A stretch of 64,000 nucleotides of DNA from Cloeon dipterum. Lineage: Eukaryota > Arthropoda > Insecta > Ephemeroptera > Baetidae. The DNA is taken from the NCBI RefSeq assembly GCF_949628265.1, contig NC_088788.1:25344335-25408334 (forward strand), written 5' to 3'. A program made the position numbers and the translations under genes. Below the pieces are notes generated by a model that saw only the letters and a list, made by a program, of their open reading frames with translations, made no database searches and was not told the origin of the DNA. Position 1 is the stretch's first letter, and each line of letters opens with the position of its first letter. This document shows positions 41,801-55,528 of this stretch, in pieces.

Positions 41801-44800
41801 ATCAGTTCAGCTGTTCGTCCTCTCACCTCTTCAGAGTTGTTCGAATTGCAGAAAAGGCACAGCAAATGCAGCACAGCACCTGCGAAATTTTCTCAAATTA
41901 ACTCCTCAGTTTAAAATGGTGGATGATGATGTTTCAGTTGCTGTACTGTTGCAAGCATACAAATAAATTCAAATATTAAATTTGTCTTCAACATTAACAC
42001 GGTTGATCAGTTGTGCTTTTAAATTACAGAGCTCAGTTTTGTGATAGATTGTATACCTTTAGCCAGAGCTTCTTTTACTGCTTTTGGCGAAGAAGCAAGG
42101 GCGTGCAGACAATCTAGACAAGGGGTCACGCTTTCCTCCTCTCCGAGCAAGGTCAAGAGAATGTGGTGCATAATTTCTGACACGGCTAGGTCATTGACGC
42201 ACTCTTGGTTTGAACACGCAGTGTTGAGCACTCTCAAGCAATCAGGCTGCAAACGCGGTATCACCAGCAGCCAGGACAGCAGCTTGAAGTGTCCGATCAA
42301 CTGAAGCTCCACTCCTACGATACAAATTACAATGTATTGGATTCGGGATTCGCCTCTCTACAGTGGACGGAGGTACTCACCAGGATTACCCTTTAGCACG
42401 TTTGCCAGGGATTGCAAGGCCATGTGTGAATGCACGTGTATTTTGTCCTCAGGAGGGACTGACTGCAACTTCTTTGACTGGTTTCTCAAGTACTCAAGGA
42501 GCTCCAGAACAAATCCTTTTGGTTTCTGGAAAATTTTGCCAATTTAATTCAAATATCAAAAGAATCCAAGTGTACATTTTATATTCAAAATTAACTAACA
42601 AACACGATATAGGCGATATATTTTATTTCTCATACCTGGATAATAAAGGATGGCTGCTCATTGTAGATGCGGATGAAGACACCTCCAATTATGAGCTCGT
42701 CCGAGTGTGCTGAGAAATCAAACTCTGGTGCGAGATCAACAGACGGGTCGATGGGATCATTGGGGTCGCGCCGTGTTGTTCTTTGTTGTTCAACGAAGTC
42801 GTTAAGTTGGGCTCTGGTGCCATTGTCCCAGATCAGGTATGGGTTCTCAATATTGCTGTTCAGAATTTTAAGGATCTGCGTGAAATACAAGATATAGCAA
42901 GCGTCTCATCAAAGTTTCCTGTGCAAGTTTACTTCGTCAGGGTTGTCTCCATGCAGTTGATGAGCGATGTAGGGCGTGAGCAGTCTTTCCAGACATGTTT
43001 GGGCCACCTTGTTGACAGGGTAGGTCTCTTTCTTGACTTCGTCGCCTCTGCTTTTGCCGATTTCCTTCGGCGGCTGACTAGATGTAGGTGACGGTGGGGG
43101 GAAACCACTGAGGGCTCCGCACACGCGAAGTGACAATCGCGCCAAGCGATTTTCCAAAGCCTGCAAGGGATTTTTCCTGTTTGGCATGATGATTGTAGAG
43201 AATTTTAACTTACCTGATTGTTAGAGCTCTCAGCTTGGGTGACGCCACCTTCCTCTAGAGTGTAATCATAGCCAAAAATCGCTCTCAAGGCAGGCCACAT
43301 AGCGCCTGTCTGGACTAGGGCCATTTGCAGAATCGAATCGGCAGCCAAGGAAGCAATGCATGCAGATGTGTGGCAGGCCAACTCAATCAAATGCTGCAAC
43401 ATGAAAATTATTCCTATTAGTAAGGTTGACTTCTAGCTTTTCGAAAAGTAAACCAGTTTGTGATTGGATAATTCAAGACACAGATTTATTTTATTACCCA
43501 ACTGAAAATATGGCATTATATTTCCACAATAAGACCATAAGTGATATAAAAATTAAGGTTCTTAAATTTTATTGATAATCAGCGTACCTGCCAATGGAGA
43601 ATACTACAGAGTTCCCAGACAAGACGAGGCAGCTCTACCATTTTGTCTCTGCATGCTTGGGACTTAGCACAGACTCCAAGAGTTTGCACTACGTTGCAAC
43701 ACACTCTGACAGCCACATCTTGCGGTTTAGAGCTTTTGCTCAGAACAGCCACGCACCTGGACAGTGCTTCCAGCAGGGACTGTGAAGAATATGTGTTAAA
43801 AGAACCCTCCATTTATTGAAATCAATGTCTCACATCAATTCCACCCTCGCGTCTCAGTTCTTCTGCATTCAGAGAAGAGCAATCCACCGTGTAAAAGGCA
43901 AGTTCACTGGCACTGGCAAGCAGGGGCGTCTGCTTAGAAAATAGGGCTTCATCACCGGTCTCCATTTTGATGGTCTTGATTAGTTGCGGGTAGCCTGCGT
44001 ATTTGTATGGAGACAACTCTGGAAAAATAATGTTGGCTTGATAAAGCCACAACAGAAAATGTTGACGAAGCAGCACACCTTGTTTGTATCTCCGGAATAG
44101 GATGCTTTGCGTTCTTAAAATTAGGACTATGTTTTCTGGATTTGGTCCTGATAAGTCTCTGGAATCTTTGCTGCACAGGAACTCATAAGCTTTATTGACG
44201 GCTTCAAACCGTTCCTACAGAAACAGGCCCATTGCTAAGCAACTTGACAATTTTAGTGAACAAAATCTAACCCTTCCTGCTGGGTTTTTGTCAGGGTGGA
44301 ACTTTTGAGCGTTTACAAAGTACGCCTTCCTAATTTCTGCCTCTTGAACATTTTCCGTGTCAGTTATTCCCAGTTCCCGCAGGGCGTCGGCTGTTGACAT
44401 GGCTGGAGGTTTCTTTTCTACCTCTCTCTTCCACAGCAATAACACGTCTCTAAGAAGCGAAACCTGAAACACAGGACATTATGAAAACTGCAGCTTAAGC
44501 GTAGGGCAAAAACTCAATACCGGTTCAGGAATGGGCCAATTGGGAAACTTGATTTCATCACAGAGGTGGCGCAGGTAAAACGACCCGCAGAATAGTTCTC
44601 GGTCCAGCTGAGGATACTGGACCTCTGGAATGGCACAGTGCGAGTAAATAGCTCTGGTATTGGACGAGAGTCTGGGCGAGAAGTCCGCCAAATGGGCTGC
44701 TAGTCTCTCGCACAAATGCCGCCTGCAAAAAAAAATTGCGTAAGAAAATTGACAAAATTATTCAATTTGTTGGATACCTCATTTCAGAGCTCCAGATTGC

Positions 44801-47800
44801 TTCTGGAGTGTCAAATTCTCCAAGGAAAGTCTCCGCAAATTTTTCTGGTCCATGGTTGATTAGGAAGTGGACCATAGCGTCGGGCAATAAGGGAGACAAA
44901 ATGCTCCCAGTTCCCTGAGAAATTTATTAACGTGTAAATACTTGCATTTATGTAAAATTTTGATAAAGCTGTAGTATTGTATTATTTTAAATTTCTTACG
45001 ATTAACTCGTATTTTTGTCTATATGCACTATCATTCTGAGGGTAAATTTTAAGAACAATCGTTTGATGTATGTGTCATGCATGAAAATGGATTCTGTCAC
45101 TAAATGGATTCACAACTAAATTAATTGTTTTTTACTTCTTACCTGCACTCTGCTGCTGGCCTGAAGGGTGTGTGTTGCGGAGAGGAATCGCGCGATTGGC
45201 AGGACATTGGAGCCAGTGTACATGAGCACTAAGTAAAATGCGCCAGTGAGGTAGAGTCTGGTGGCAGCCGGATTGTCAGCCATGACAGAGTGAAGGAGCG
45301 TAGCCACGCTCTCGACAATTTTAGGATCAAAGGTGAGCAGTAACTGGACGACGTGCGGCAGGCAGCTCTGGTCAGAAAGCTCCCTCTTTACTCTAGGCAG
45401 CGGTCTGATGATGGAACCGTCCGCCTCTCGAGAAGGCGAGTACTCGCTAAGTTGGATCAAAATGCCTAGCGCCAGGTGGGCCAGTTGGCTTTCATCCATC
45501 ACAGCTTCTCCGCGAGCGATAAGGCTCCACTTGAGTTGAGGCACTTGTTGCAGGAAACGCCACGACTCCATCCCCTGCGCCCAGCACTTGGTCTTGTTTG
45601 TTATTGTTTGGGCACTATACAACTCTTTCAGCTGAACCAGAAGTCAAATTAGCGATTCTGATAGTGGGAAAAGTTATATTTCATTACCGTTTTGAAGCTA
45701 ACGGGCCCTGCTCTTACATTGTTCACTTCATAATACCACTCTTTTTCCTGGTCTCTGGTCATGCCTGGTCCAGATTCCAAAACATTGCTCTGGGATGGAA
45801 CCATAGCCCTGGGAAAGGCATTTAAGTGCATGTTATTGACACAAAGCTGGAAACAAACCTGTTGGTGTGCAGGTGAGACAGTGTTACAAGGTCAATTAAA
45901 CTCTTGACCACGCCAGCATCTAGCATTAACTGACAATTGGACTTCTGGCGCACCAGCTGTCGAAGGAACAACACAATCCTATCTCTCTCAGGTTTTTCAA
46001 CACTCTTAAAAATACACAAAGAACGCATTGAAATTTTGCAACGTTTTTGTTTCATGGCAAGCTGTTTGTTCCTCACTTTGTCTAGCATTGCAACAAGGAA
46101 CTTCATGTCTGAAAAGGGCTTCAGCTCCTCGTAGTGTTGTCCATAGACAATCGACATCGCTTGAAGGCACATTGCTCGCATGTCAGCTCTTGTGGGGCTC
46201 AGCAGGAAGCGGTGGTACAGCTCAGTAAACAGCTTTGACCTGATAGCAAATAATTAGCTTGAAATTCAAAAGACGAATAATCCCATTAATCTTACGCCTT
46301 CTTGATTCCAGAACCAACTGCTATCCCCTCTCCAAGACTGGCTTGAAGGGTTGCCTCGTGGTCTCTTTCGAGGAGAAGACGCAAGTAGTAGTCGCCAATT
46401 TTAATTTCGTCTGCCAAACTTGCGTAATTAACTTCAAATTCTCTGTAGTTCCAAGATATATGAATATTTTCGGCGTCTGCCATTGTTGACGCAGTGAAGT
46501 CAGCTTCCGAAGAAAAATTGGCCAGCTCCTGCTTCAGAGCCTCTCGTAACTCTTCACGAGTCTAATAAAAATATAAATTTTTAGTCAAGTTTAAATCAAA
46601 ATCATATAACATTTACTCTGTGATTCCAGATCAGATCAGGCTGTGCGTGATCATGCCAGAATTTTGAGTAAAGCAGCGGCCAGTTGGCAGTAGACTTGAC
46701 CAACTCCCTTCTCAGTCTCAGCGCCACCGGCTTGGGCAAATTGCTTGTGTCAGTGATTTCAACCATTCCGCCGCTCACGCCAATCCTCTCAAGTCTCTCC
46801 AAACCCATTCTCGCACCCCAATGTTGAAGGGCGTGCTGGGAATAAGAGCAGTTATGCGACGGTACTATGATGGAAAAATGGTAAAATACCTCAACATGAC
46901 GCTCTACAACTTTCAAGTTCTTCTGGACAGTCAGTCCCATTTTTTGAACTCCCTTTGGTTTCAGTGACTCCATGTCATCGATCACGAGTTTGAGATTATC
47001 TCTGGTGTTTAAATGGTCCTCACTTGACTCAACTACTTTCTCATCTGACTCTAACCAGTTCAGCAAGCCATGTGGCTAAAATCGTGATTTCAAATGGTTT
47101 ATATGCAAGCCAGGTGTAAGGCAAATATGAATACCAATATTCTCTTCAGCAAGTCATTGGCTTCATCATTGTTGACACACCACAGAGCAACCAGCTGCCG
47201 CGAGAGCTGTCTGAGAGCCATAATTCTGGGCTCAGTGTCTGTCAGGTAAAAGGCACTGTGCAGATGGCGAGGCAGGGCCCCTTCTGTCAGAGCCAGTTGT
47301 TGCATTTTAGCGCCAACCTCTGCGCTGCCCTCCTCCACCAGCGCCTTCATGCAAAGCCCTGCGCCCCTCACGATTGCTAAGCAAGGATGCTGCAAATCCA
47401 AACAATCATACCAATAAAGCCACAACGAGACTGCTGATCATACTTGAAATAATTTGTAGAGGCAGCGTCCTCTTTCAGCCAAGGCTCCAAGCAGCTGGTC
47501 AAAGTGGGCAGCTGAAGTCGTTTCAGAGTAAGGAACGCACAGGGCGAAGGTCAGGACATCCAGCATGGCAGCCACCACAAGGGCGCCAGTTCCTCGTGTC
47601 TGGAAACGTTAATCAACTGTCTTAATTTCGCGTTACAATCAAAATCAGATTTATTTTTTTATTTTTTCCATCAACTACTCAACAGATCTACTCAAACAAG
47701 CTTTTGCATACCACATGTCCTGCCCACATATCCAGAAGGCTGGCTAGGAACTTTGGACTCGAAAGCAGAGATGCCTTGTTCAGCTGTTCTTGTCGAATGT

Positions 47801-50800
47801 CCCATGCTTGATGCAGTGGCACCATAAGTGCGCACACCAACTCCAAAGCGAGCTGAGCTACCGACTCATCTCCCCGACGAAGAGATTTCACTACCCGCAT
47901 GCCAATGTTTTCTCTTAGTCTGCAAGATTGATGTTCTGTCAATATCGGTGACAACTTGACAGGAAACAACAAAACTAAATATATTAATACATTAGGGATA
48001 ACTTTACCCCTCATTGTCAGTCCTGGTTTCATTTAAGAAAAAAAGAGAACCAAACGAAAAATTAGAACCTGGTCGCATTTTATATGATTTCCATGCACCA
48101 ATAATAGCTTTTTCATACACACCCTGGCAAAGTGGTGAATGAGCAGTAGCCAACTCTGCAAGCTAAGAGTCGTCTAAGCGTGTGGAACTGCACTTCCAGC
48201 TCTGTCAGCGGAATGGTTGAAATGTCCCCTTCTTTCATCATTATAGTCTCCAGCGCGCTGGTGACCTGTTTGTCTTTATTCTCTCCAAAAATGCCCTGCA
48301 AATGTACAAACGGGAAGAATATTTTTATTTTGCCCGCATGATGCAAATTACCGTCGGGGCTGTGATATGGGCTAAGCCGTTGTAAGGCACATTGGCATTG
48401 AACCGTTCCAGCAGCTCAGCGTACGGCTTGTCGCAGAGTGGCGGCTGAATTAATTTTAAGACCATTTTCTCCGTCTCTTCATCAATCATGGCCCACAATG
48501 GCAGCCAACGCATGCCTCTGGCGGTCCCATTGGTTGACACGTGAACGTTGCGGTTCCCTGCTGCCTTGATTGTGTCCAGCAAAGAGGCCAAAACAGCGTC
48601 CCTGAATTACACTAAACTCCTCAGTTCTATTTACATTAGTTTTTAGAAATTATACCTTTCATGGCACGCGTATTTCTTGCTCTGCCCATTGTCAAACTGA
48701 ACTGTAAAATTCTGCGCCGATTCCCTTGGCCGCACTAAGCAAAATATCCTTTCCAATGGCGCTATGCTACAGATCTACAAAACCCATGATCTCAATACTT
48801 TGTTCTAATTGTATAGCAAATCAGCAATTACTTGCAACGTTTGCAGATCTCGGTCAATGAGACATTGCTCAGAAAGACATAGTACTCGTCTCACTGGCTC
48901 ACTATGTCTTGACGATGTTTTCATCACATTGTATTCTCCAATTGGAGTCAGACTATCGTCACTACTGCAATTATTCATCATTTGAGTATTTTGAATAAAA
49001 TTACATAATTTTAAGAAAGATGCAACAAACTCAAAGAAAATTGGAAGGTAAATTTTGACTGATCAAGGAAAGTAGCATGCTATTTTGTTATGCTTTGGAA
49101 TTGCAAACCTAAATTTTCCTAATCTAGCACTGTTCCAGTTTTCCCACTCAATTGACGCCTCCGGCTGGCTGCTGGTTACTACCAGAGTCAATCCCAAGTA
49201 CTGAAGGGCATACTTGACCATCTTCTGCTTGATTCCAGCCCAGTCTGAACACACGAACAAATGCTGCAACACCGCAGTTTAAATATGTTTTAACTTGAAG
49301 TTAATCTTAAGCGGCACCATTCTGCCAGTCTGCTTGATTTCGACGGCCCAAGCCTCATTGGACCCATGGCAGCCAGGGCAGTTGTTGACCTTTCTCAAAC
49401 CCGCGATTTCCTTGTAAGGGTAATAGGCGAGCAAAGCGTTGCTTGTCACGTCCCTCTGCTCCAGACCAGCTGGGGCCACAGTCAGGGTCACAGGCAGGTT
49501 GATGCCTGACCAGTGGAGCTTAGATGCTGGATAGCTCTGTGTTCCAATAGTGAGAGTGTCCCATTTTGCAGTGAAGAAAAATAAATTACTTACACTAGAA
49601 GGATCCTTCTGTTTTTCAGCGCCTAAAAAATGGTGCCTGTGCACAAGCAGGTCTGTCAACAGGTCCGCTCGAAACTCGGTGCTAAACCTCATAGAGTCTT
49701 TTTTGTTTTTCTCGCTACGCACTGCTATCGTAAATTCGCCACCAAGACCATTTCCGTTTGACTGAAAGTAGAGAGGGTAGTTTTTATTTATTTTTTTAAG
49801 TAGTCCTGAAGCGATTTGTTTATATTTAGCATTTTCTTTTCAAGATGATATTGCGTAACATTAAATGAAATCAGAGTAGTCCATGCTGTCAGAAACGTTG
49901 ACTCATTCATTCAGAACCCAATCTTGATGGTGCCACAATGTAATCTACGGCCCCACTCATGAAAAATTTATTTTTCGTCCATACATTTTTGTATATAAAA
50001 TAACAACATAATTGTAGATAAGATAAAAATTTTTGACAAGTGCCTGACTGATGATGATTCATGTGATCAACACACAAATACTACATACATATGTGGAGCT
50101 CCCTGTGTACGTGGATATAATAAATTGTTTATATTAACAATAAGAACAAGATCAACAATCCCCAATGTAACAAATGAAAGAAGAGGGCCAAAGTGCATAA
50201 TATATCATTACATAGTTTCTTCAAGCAACAATAAGAACTGCAACAGAGATAATCATTTAAAAAATCAAAAACAGTCACATTTGCAAGAATCTTTGAACAG
50301 TTCAGTTGAAAATTCTCGGTGGTGCTGAAAATTCTTGATTTTCGAAAAATGGAGAGATCCGATTCGCGTTCAAAATTGAATATTTCGAGCACGACGACTG
50401 TGACTTTCAACCCAAGGGTGCTTGGCAACAGCAATGACGCTGACCTTCCATCCAGTACCATGGACCAGCTAGCCTCTGAGGAAGACCCACGAAATATCGT
50501 TAGCGAGGAAAGCCAGAGAAAAAAGATGATTAAGGATTTGCAAGTAAATTCCGAATTTTTTAAAAATTCTTTTGTTAGAATTTCCGTTGCTTGAATTTTT
50601 TTCACGAATTCTGGGTTCATCAGGTTTACGAAAGCCAACTGGCCAAGCTGAAGGCGACCGTGGAAAATTTCAACGACGTCGTGAGGGAAAAGGACAGGGC
50701 AATTGGCAATCTTAAGACGGGAATCCGCCTGCTGGTCGAGAGTGTCGGCCCTCTGGACAGTCAACTGGCGCAGTTGCAGCGCGAGAAGCAGCTGAAGAAA

Positions 50801-53800
50801 TCTGGCGACCTCGGTTTGCTGGTGCGCAAGGTCGAGCAGGACACCACTATGATCAACGAGTTCCAGGAGGCGATCTCAAATTACAAGGCGGACATTGACG
50901 AACGTAGCAACAACATTGCTGGCCACCGAGAGCGAATGGTCAAAGAGCTGGAGGCCCTGAGGTGCGTTGACTGGGGTAGTTAGGTCAAAAGTGTTAAAAG
51001 TGGTTAATTTGTTCTCTAGGGCCAAGTACAAGCAGGATATTGAGAAGGACATCGCCGGCCTGAAGGAAGTGCAACGCGCGCACAACCAAGCCAAGGCCGA
51101 GAAGAACCGATACATGGAAGAGCGCCGCGAGCAGATGGAGCGGATCAGCGAGGTGAATGACGACTGTGAGGCTCTGATGCGCGAGTTCCAGAAGTTCGCC
51201 GACGAGAGAAAAGCCATCACTCGAGCAACAAAAGAGTTGGACGCGAGCATTGAGCAGATCCAGCAGCTGGCCAACAGCGACAACCTTGCCAGCTTTGAGC
51301 TCAAGGTGGCTGACAACAAACGCAACGTCTCGCTGCACAACAGGCAGTACGCTACCCTTCAGGTAAATATGTTGTTGACTTTCTACGAGTTATTGTGTGA
51401 GCAACTTTTGTTTGTGGTCTTAGGCGAAACGAGAACAAATTCGCAAGCAGTTGTCTGAGGAGAAGTCGAGGAACTCAAAGTTAACACATGAGTTAGCCGA
51501 GGCGGTCGACGAGCAAGAATCCCTTGAGAGAATTCGTAAGAACAAACTCGAAGAACTGCATCAGTTGATCGCCAATTGCGCTGAAATACGCGGAGAGTGC
51601 GATCGCATCGCTGCTCAGACTGCGGAGTATGAACGCGAGATGGAAAAGTAAGTGCGAATATCTCATTTAATTTTCTACAATGGCAAGTTACAGAGACAAG
51701 AACTAATTTAAAAATTGGTAGTCATCATAGCTCAAATTTAAACAACCAACATTTTTTATAATAATCATTGTTACGATCCAAAATGTCCCACTATTTGATT
51801 TGATTTTCCACTTCTACAGAAAACTCAATGAAGTTCGCAAGCAGTCACAGCGTTTGAGCGTAAACATTCAAGCACAAACACAGCTAGCGCGCAGAAACTC
51901 GATGCTCTACCAATCGGCTGCCGCTGAGAGAGCGCGTCGCGAGCGCGAGGAACGTGAGCAGCGCAAGGAGGAGCTGGGCGAGGAGCTCGCGGCCCTGGAG
52001 AAGACTCTGGAAGTGGTCAGGGACTCGTGCAAGCAGGAGCTTGAGGCCACCGAGCGGTACTTTACTAGGGTCGAGGAGGAACTCAATCTCTTTGGCCAGG
52101 ACACCAACAAGGACCACGAGTTTGAAATCAACCTGGTAAGGGAACGCATCCAGCGACTCGGCGTCAGAAGCAATAGGGAGCTGACCGACCTGGACGCCAA
52201 GCTCTTGGAAACCAAGGCTCAGGTTGAGATGGAAAAGAAAGACTACAAGCTCGCCGTCATCGTTGCGCAGTTGGACGATGCGATGAGAGCCGCTGAAGAG
52301 CAGGAGGCTCAGGTCAGAGTGGTTCTTGAAGGTAAGAATTTAATGCCAGCAATGCTCAGTCATTCCTGCAACCTTCTAACTCTGCAGGAGTGGAGCAAGA
52401 AGTGGCCGCTTTAAAGAACAAACTAGCTTCAGTCAGCAAAGAAGAGTATGATCTTGAACAGCAGCTCAAGAAACTGGGAGTCACACCATCCGAGTTTGAC
52501 GTCCAAACAATTAGTAACACCGAGGAGATTAAAAGAAATGAGAGGGACACCAGGTTAGCACCCTTCGTGTTTTTTTAGTTAGTAATATAAATGAGAGAAT
52601 TTTATTCCTAGTATATCTTGAACACATTTTGTCAGAGTTAAAAAAAATCAAAACTTCATAAAATTAGTAAAATATTATTCTAGCTAAATTCACTCAATGA
52701 TAAATATTATTTGTAGTTCTTCTCCTGCCGGAGGAGCCCACAATGAGGAAGGCCTGAGGATGGTGCTGCAGCAGAAGGCGGCGGAAGTGAAGCAGAGTAT
52801 GCAGCAACTGGGGTGGAATGCTCCCCAAGAAAAACTAATTGCTACGATGGAGAACCTGGCTGGCATACCCCACACAAAGGTGTCCTACAGAATGCAGGAC
52901 GCTGCTTCTCAGATGGAGAATATTTTGCGCAGTGACCAGAGCAAGATTGACGCGCTAAAAGAAGGATCCTCTGCCAAGCCCCCCAACAAGGGATGAAAGT
53001 CACATTTTGTCATCAAAATAAAGACAATACAAAATTCAGTACTATATATTTTCATTGCTACAGAAAACTATGTATTTCAAATGAAGAGTCATGCGAGACT
53101 CACCTGGCCATGGTTGGCGTTTGGTCCAGGCAAGGCGCCCATGAAGTCGCTGTATGGCCACCGATTGGTGATTTCCATGTTGGTGGGGTTGTAAGTTGTC
53201 ACCCCAGCAGTGCCAATGGAAAATATTCGCTTGTATCTGGAAACAAACCAAGAGGCTTGTTAATGTATAAAATGTTTCACGTAATAGTAAAAAATACTCT
53301 GTAAAATTGGAAGTAATAATAATTGGTGAATATTGAAGGGCTAACTAAAAACTTATTTTATGTTAACATATGTAATGTGAGTTTTCAAAGTGATTAGGAT
53401 AAGGATTAAATTAAAGTCAAAAGTATATTTCTAGGTTAGATTATGAAAGTATTGTATTATCTGTTTTCACAATAGCTGTAGTAATATTTCAAAACAAAAG
53501 CCATCAAAAAATAATTTTTATTAATACTATAGCATTTTGTTTAAATGTAAATAAATATACCTAAAAGCCAAATCCATCGAACGAAAAAATACCTAGGAAA
53601 AATATGCCCTAGGAGCAAAATGCAAAACGCAGTTATTGACATGTGATCAGCTGCGAGTGCAACACAGTCAGCACAAGCACTGTTGTTAGCCTTAAATTGA
53701 TGGCGATAATTTTTCAAGTGAAAAACAACAAGAGCAATTTGAGTGTGAGATTATTTTACGTACTTCCCACGCCATGGCGAGTGCTTGGTGACGAGGAAGC

Positions 53801-53873
53801 AGGACTCGTCTTCGTTATCCTTGACAGGAATCATCTCCGAACCACCTGAGAACAGCCATTCGAGGAACATCAT
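38893..53873 (-). CDS. DNAJC13: Endosomal J-domain protein RME-8 (DNAJC13)
   Basis: A large peripheral endosomal co-chaperone (family length about 2,250 residues) that recruits Hsc70 and works with SNX1/retromer in recycling and clathrin uncoating. About 30 exons run leftward from ATG 53873 (a second ATG follows at 53870) to TAG 38893-38895. The N-terminal region ([39 protein letters not shown]) is split over exons 53873-53764 and 53236-53104. A 3.3-kb intron follows, then exon 49761 onward. Later landmarks in family order are [32 protein letters not shown]-like [47 protein letters not shown], the J domain and [13 protein letters not shown]. Repeated Leu-(Ile/Val)-Trp segments (LIWN, LVWG) are the IWN motifs. 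It hosts a nested gene and a transposon in introns but appears complete. Confidence 0.96.
40118..41561. mobile_element. Foldback-type non-autonomous DNA transposon in an RME-8 intron
   Basis: The element is 1,444 bp. Its ends are TTAGACATCAGAGCC (40118-40132) and the inverse of TTAGACATCTGAGCC (41547-41561): 9 bp perfect, then 14 of 15. It is flanked on both sides by TCATAT (40112-40117 and 41562-41567), a 6-bp target duplication. Next to each end is a GC-rich block of AGCCAGCCGCC-type units. Inside lie AT-rich arms that are imperfect reverse complements: CACATGCATTTTTAT at 40514-40528 is matched exactly inverted at 41239-41253, with further inverted matches around 40530-40570/41190-41225 and 40620-40660/41105-41140. 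There is no transposase-like frame. It accounts for nearly all of the 1,541-bp host intron (40053-41593). The superfamily is not assignable by eye. Confidence 0.85.
40202..40221. repeat. Perfect 8-bp-stem hairpin in the element's left GC-rich block
   Basis: CGGCTCAG-CCAG-CTGAGCCG, an exact inverted repeat with a 4-nt loop. The same CGGCTCAG half-site recurs at the right end of the element (41546-41553). Confidence 0.8.
44272..44405 (-). other. J domain of RME-8 with intact HPD
   Basis: The exon encodes [18 protein letters not shown] and then [21 protein letters not shown] in two helices around the HPD loop (HPD codons near 44291-44300). HPD is needed in J proteins to stimulate Hsc70 ATPase, so co-chaperone activity is expected. 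The domain sits mid-protein, as in all RME-8 family members. Confidence 0.93.
50349..52996 (+). CDS. Coiled-coil protein of unknown function, nested in RME-8
   Basis: I do not recognise the family. Seven exons (50349-50543, 50624 to about 50959, about 51020-51362, 51424 to about 51648, about 51820-52331, about 52388-52553 and about 52716-52996) give roughly 680 residues. The first 60 are Ser/Thr/Asn-rich and probably disordered. Nearly all the rest is charged heptad-like sequence with Glu/Lys/Gln/Arg alternation ([20 protein letters not shown] is extreme), without signal peptide or membrane span. The C-terminal 90 residues are less regular, containing [13 protein letters not shown]. This suggests a long rod-like structural, cytoskeletal or centrosomal/kinetochore-type protein, but that is only a class guess. 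The whole gene lies in RME-8 intron 2 on the opposite strand. Coding sequence is clearly more GC-rich than its introns, supporting a real gene. Confidence 0.85.
53017..53022 (+). terminator. Probable poly(A) signal of the nested coiled-coil gene
   Basis: AATAAA 21 nt after the stop codon. It allows the transcript to end before the RME-8 exon at 53104, so the two genes need not overlap in exons. Confidence 0.7.
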
Positions 53874-55528
53874 TTTAAGCCGAACGAACAAGGAACAATA
53901 ATTTCAAAATGCGTGTAATGTTTGTATGACGACTAGGGGGTGGGTGTCACTTGAGGAGTACTACAACACTAGTTCAAAGACCTCGTCGATGCAGCGGCTC
54001 ATTCGCCCTTGCTGTCCTCCGGTCCGGATTTTTAGCTCCCTTCGAACGCCAACACCACTACATTTGTGATTGGTCAACGGGACATGTACCCTGTTGTCTT
54101 ACACATGTTGCTGACTTACCATGAATGGCGCGATCGGGACGAAAGCAGCTCGAATTGGCGTAAAATCCGCACACCCAACTCTGATTACAAGTCAAGTTGT
54201 TGCTCGAGCATCTGTCAACTTGCCTACCAAGGGGGCGGATCCCGCACCCGACCCGACAGCTCCTTTGTTTTCGTCACTATTCGCAGCATGACGCAAAACA
54301 GCAGGATCACGTAGCTTTATGAAGCGCGCGAAAGTGATTCAAAGCCAGCTCATTTTTGCTGTTTTTGTTTTGCCACGATTAACAAATAAAAACAATAATA
54401 AAGTGAGCCTCAACTCCTTCTAAACCAGAACACAAACACTCATAGATTTTCATTTTGCTCTAAAGCATTATTTTATCGGCACACTTTCCCTTGCGAAAGC
54501 GCAAAGTTTTAATATAAAAAATTACATACACACCAAACGATTTCGCGATTTATCAATAAATTTCAGTTCCACTACCATAATATAATAAAAACCGTTTTTT
54601 ATGTGCAAAATTTCACTTCAAAAATTCTCATAAGCTTAAATATTTATTTACAATAATACATAGTCACTTTATACCCTCTGCTCTAATTTTGTTTTAAATT
54701 TCATGTTTCAAATGTGACTAATATCAACAGCTAGGTTGCGAACAACTTAAGTATAAGTATATATTCAATTCAACAATGATTTCATAAAAAAATTTTATAC
54801 ATAGGCAAAATGTAAAAATTGCTAAAAAAAATATACCTCAAGTACATTACATCATGTAATAAAAAATATGTTCCTGAAGTTGTAATTATGATCTTTATTT
54901 TCCAAGAGTTTGCTGTGTGTACATATTTTTATGGCCACATTTAATTCACTATTAATGTGGATAGTTTCCAAAATTATATAATGTAGAAATAGTTCATCAA
55001 TACAAGCTCACATTTATCTAATAATTGTATGGATATTCAAGCACTTGTTTAAAAACTGAATTGACAAAAAATGGTGATTGAATTGCTACTTGAAGTACAG
55101 GAAACACGAATACATGATCTAGAAAATGAAATTAGAGTGCACCAGATAGGGGGTTTCTTGGGCACAGATTGCAAGCATCAGTTGGCTTGGTGTTTTGCTG
55201 ATTTTGAGTGATGAGAGAGCAACGCCACTGAACTACAGCTCCCAATCAAACTTTTAGCAAAGCTGACAAAATCAGAGTTTTCAGAGGTCACAGAATAAAT
55301 AAACAGGGGGCATGCAGTTTGTTGAGTCACAGTCATTCACACCCTTTTAGCACTAGTTCACGATGTTAGTCCTTGTCCTTGGCAGTTTAGGGTTTCACGC
55401 TCCCCTTAATCTTTAGATCTTATCCATGAATATTAACTGTCCAATCTCTGCCATCTCAGCTGGAGGGGAGCGAGGTCTGATTTCCTATATGCTGTCCGCG
55501 TTGGAATGAATCAAGAGATTCTGGATAC
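53874..55528. other. Intergenic: RME-8 promoter and MOB4 3' end
   Basis: The first 450 bp left of RME-8's start is of mixed composition and likely promoter. 54330-55100 is strongly AT-rich with nothing recognisable. 55100-55528 is probably MOB4 3' UTR. The open frame at 54066-54314 has no family resemblance. Confidence 0.5.
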
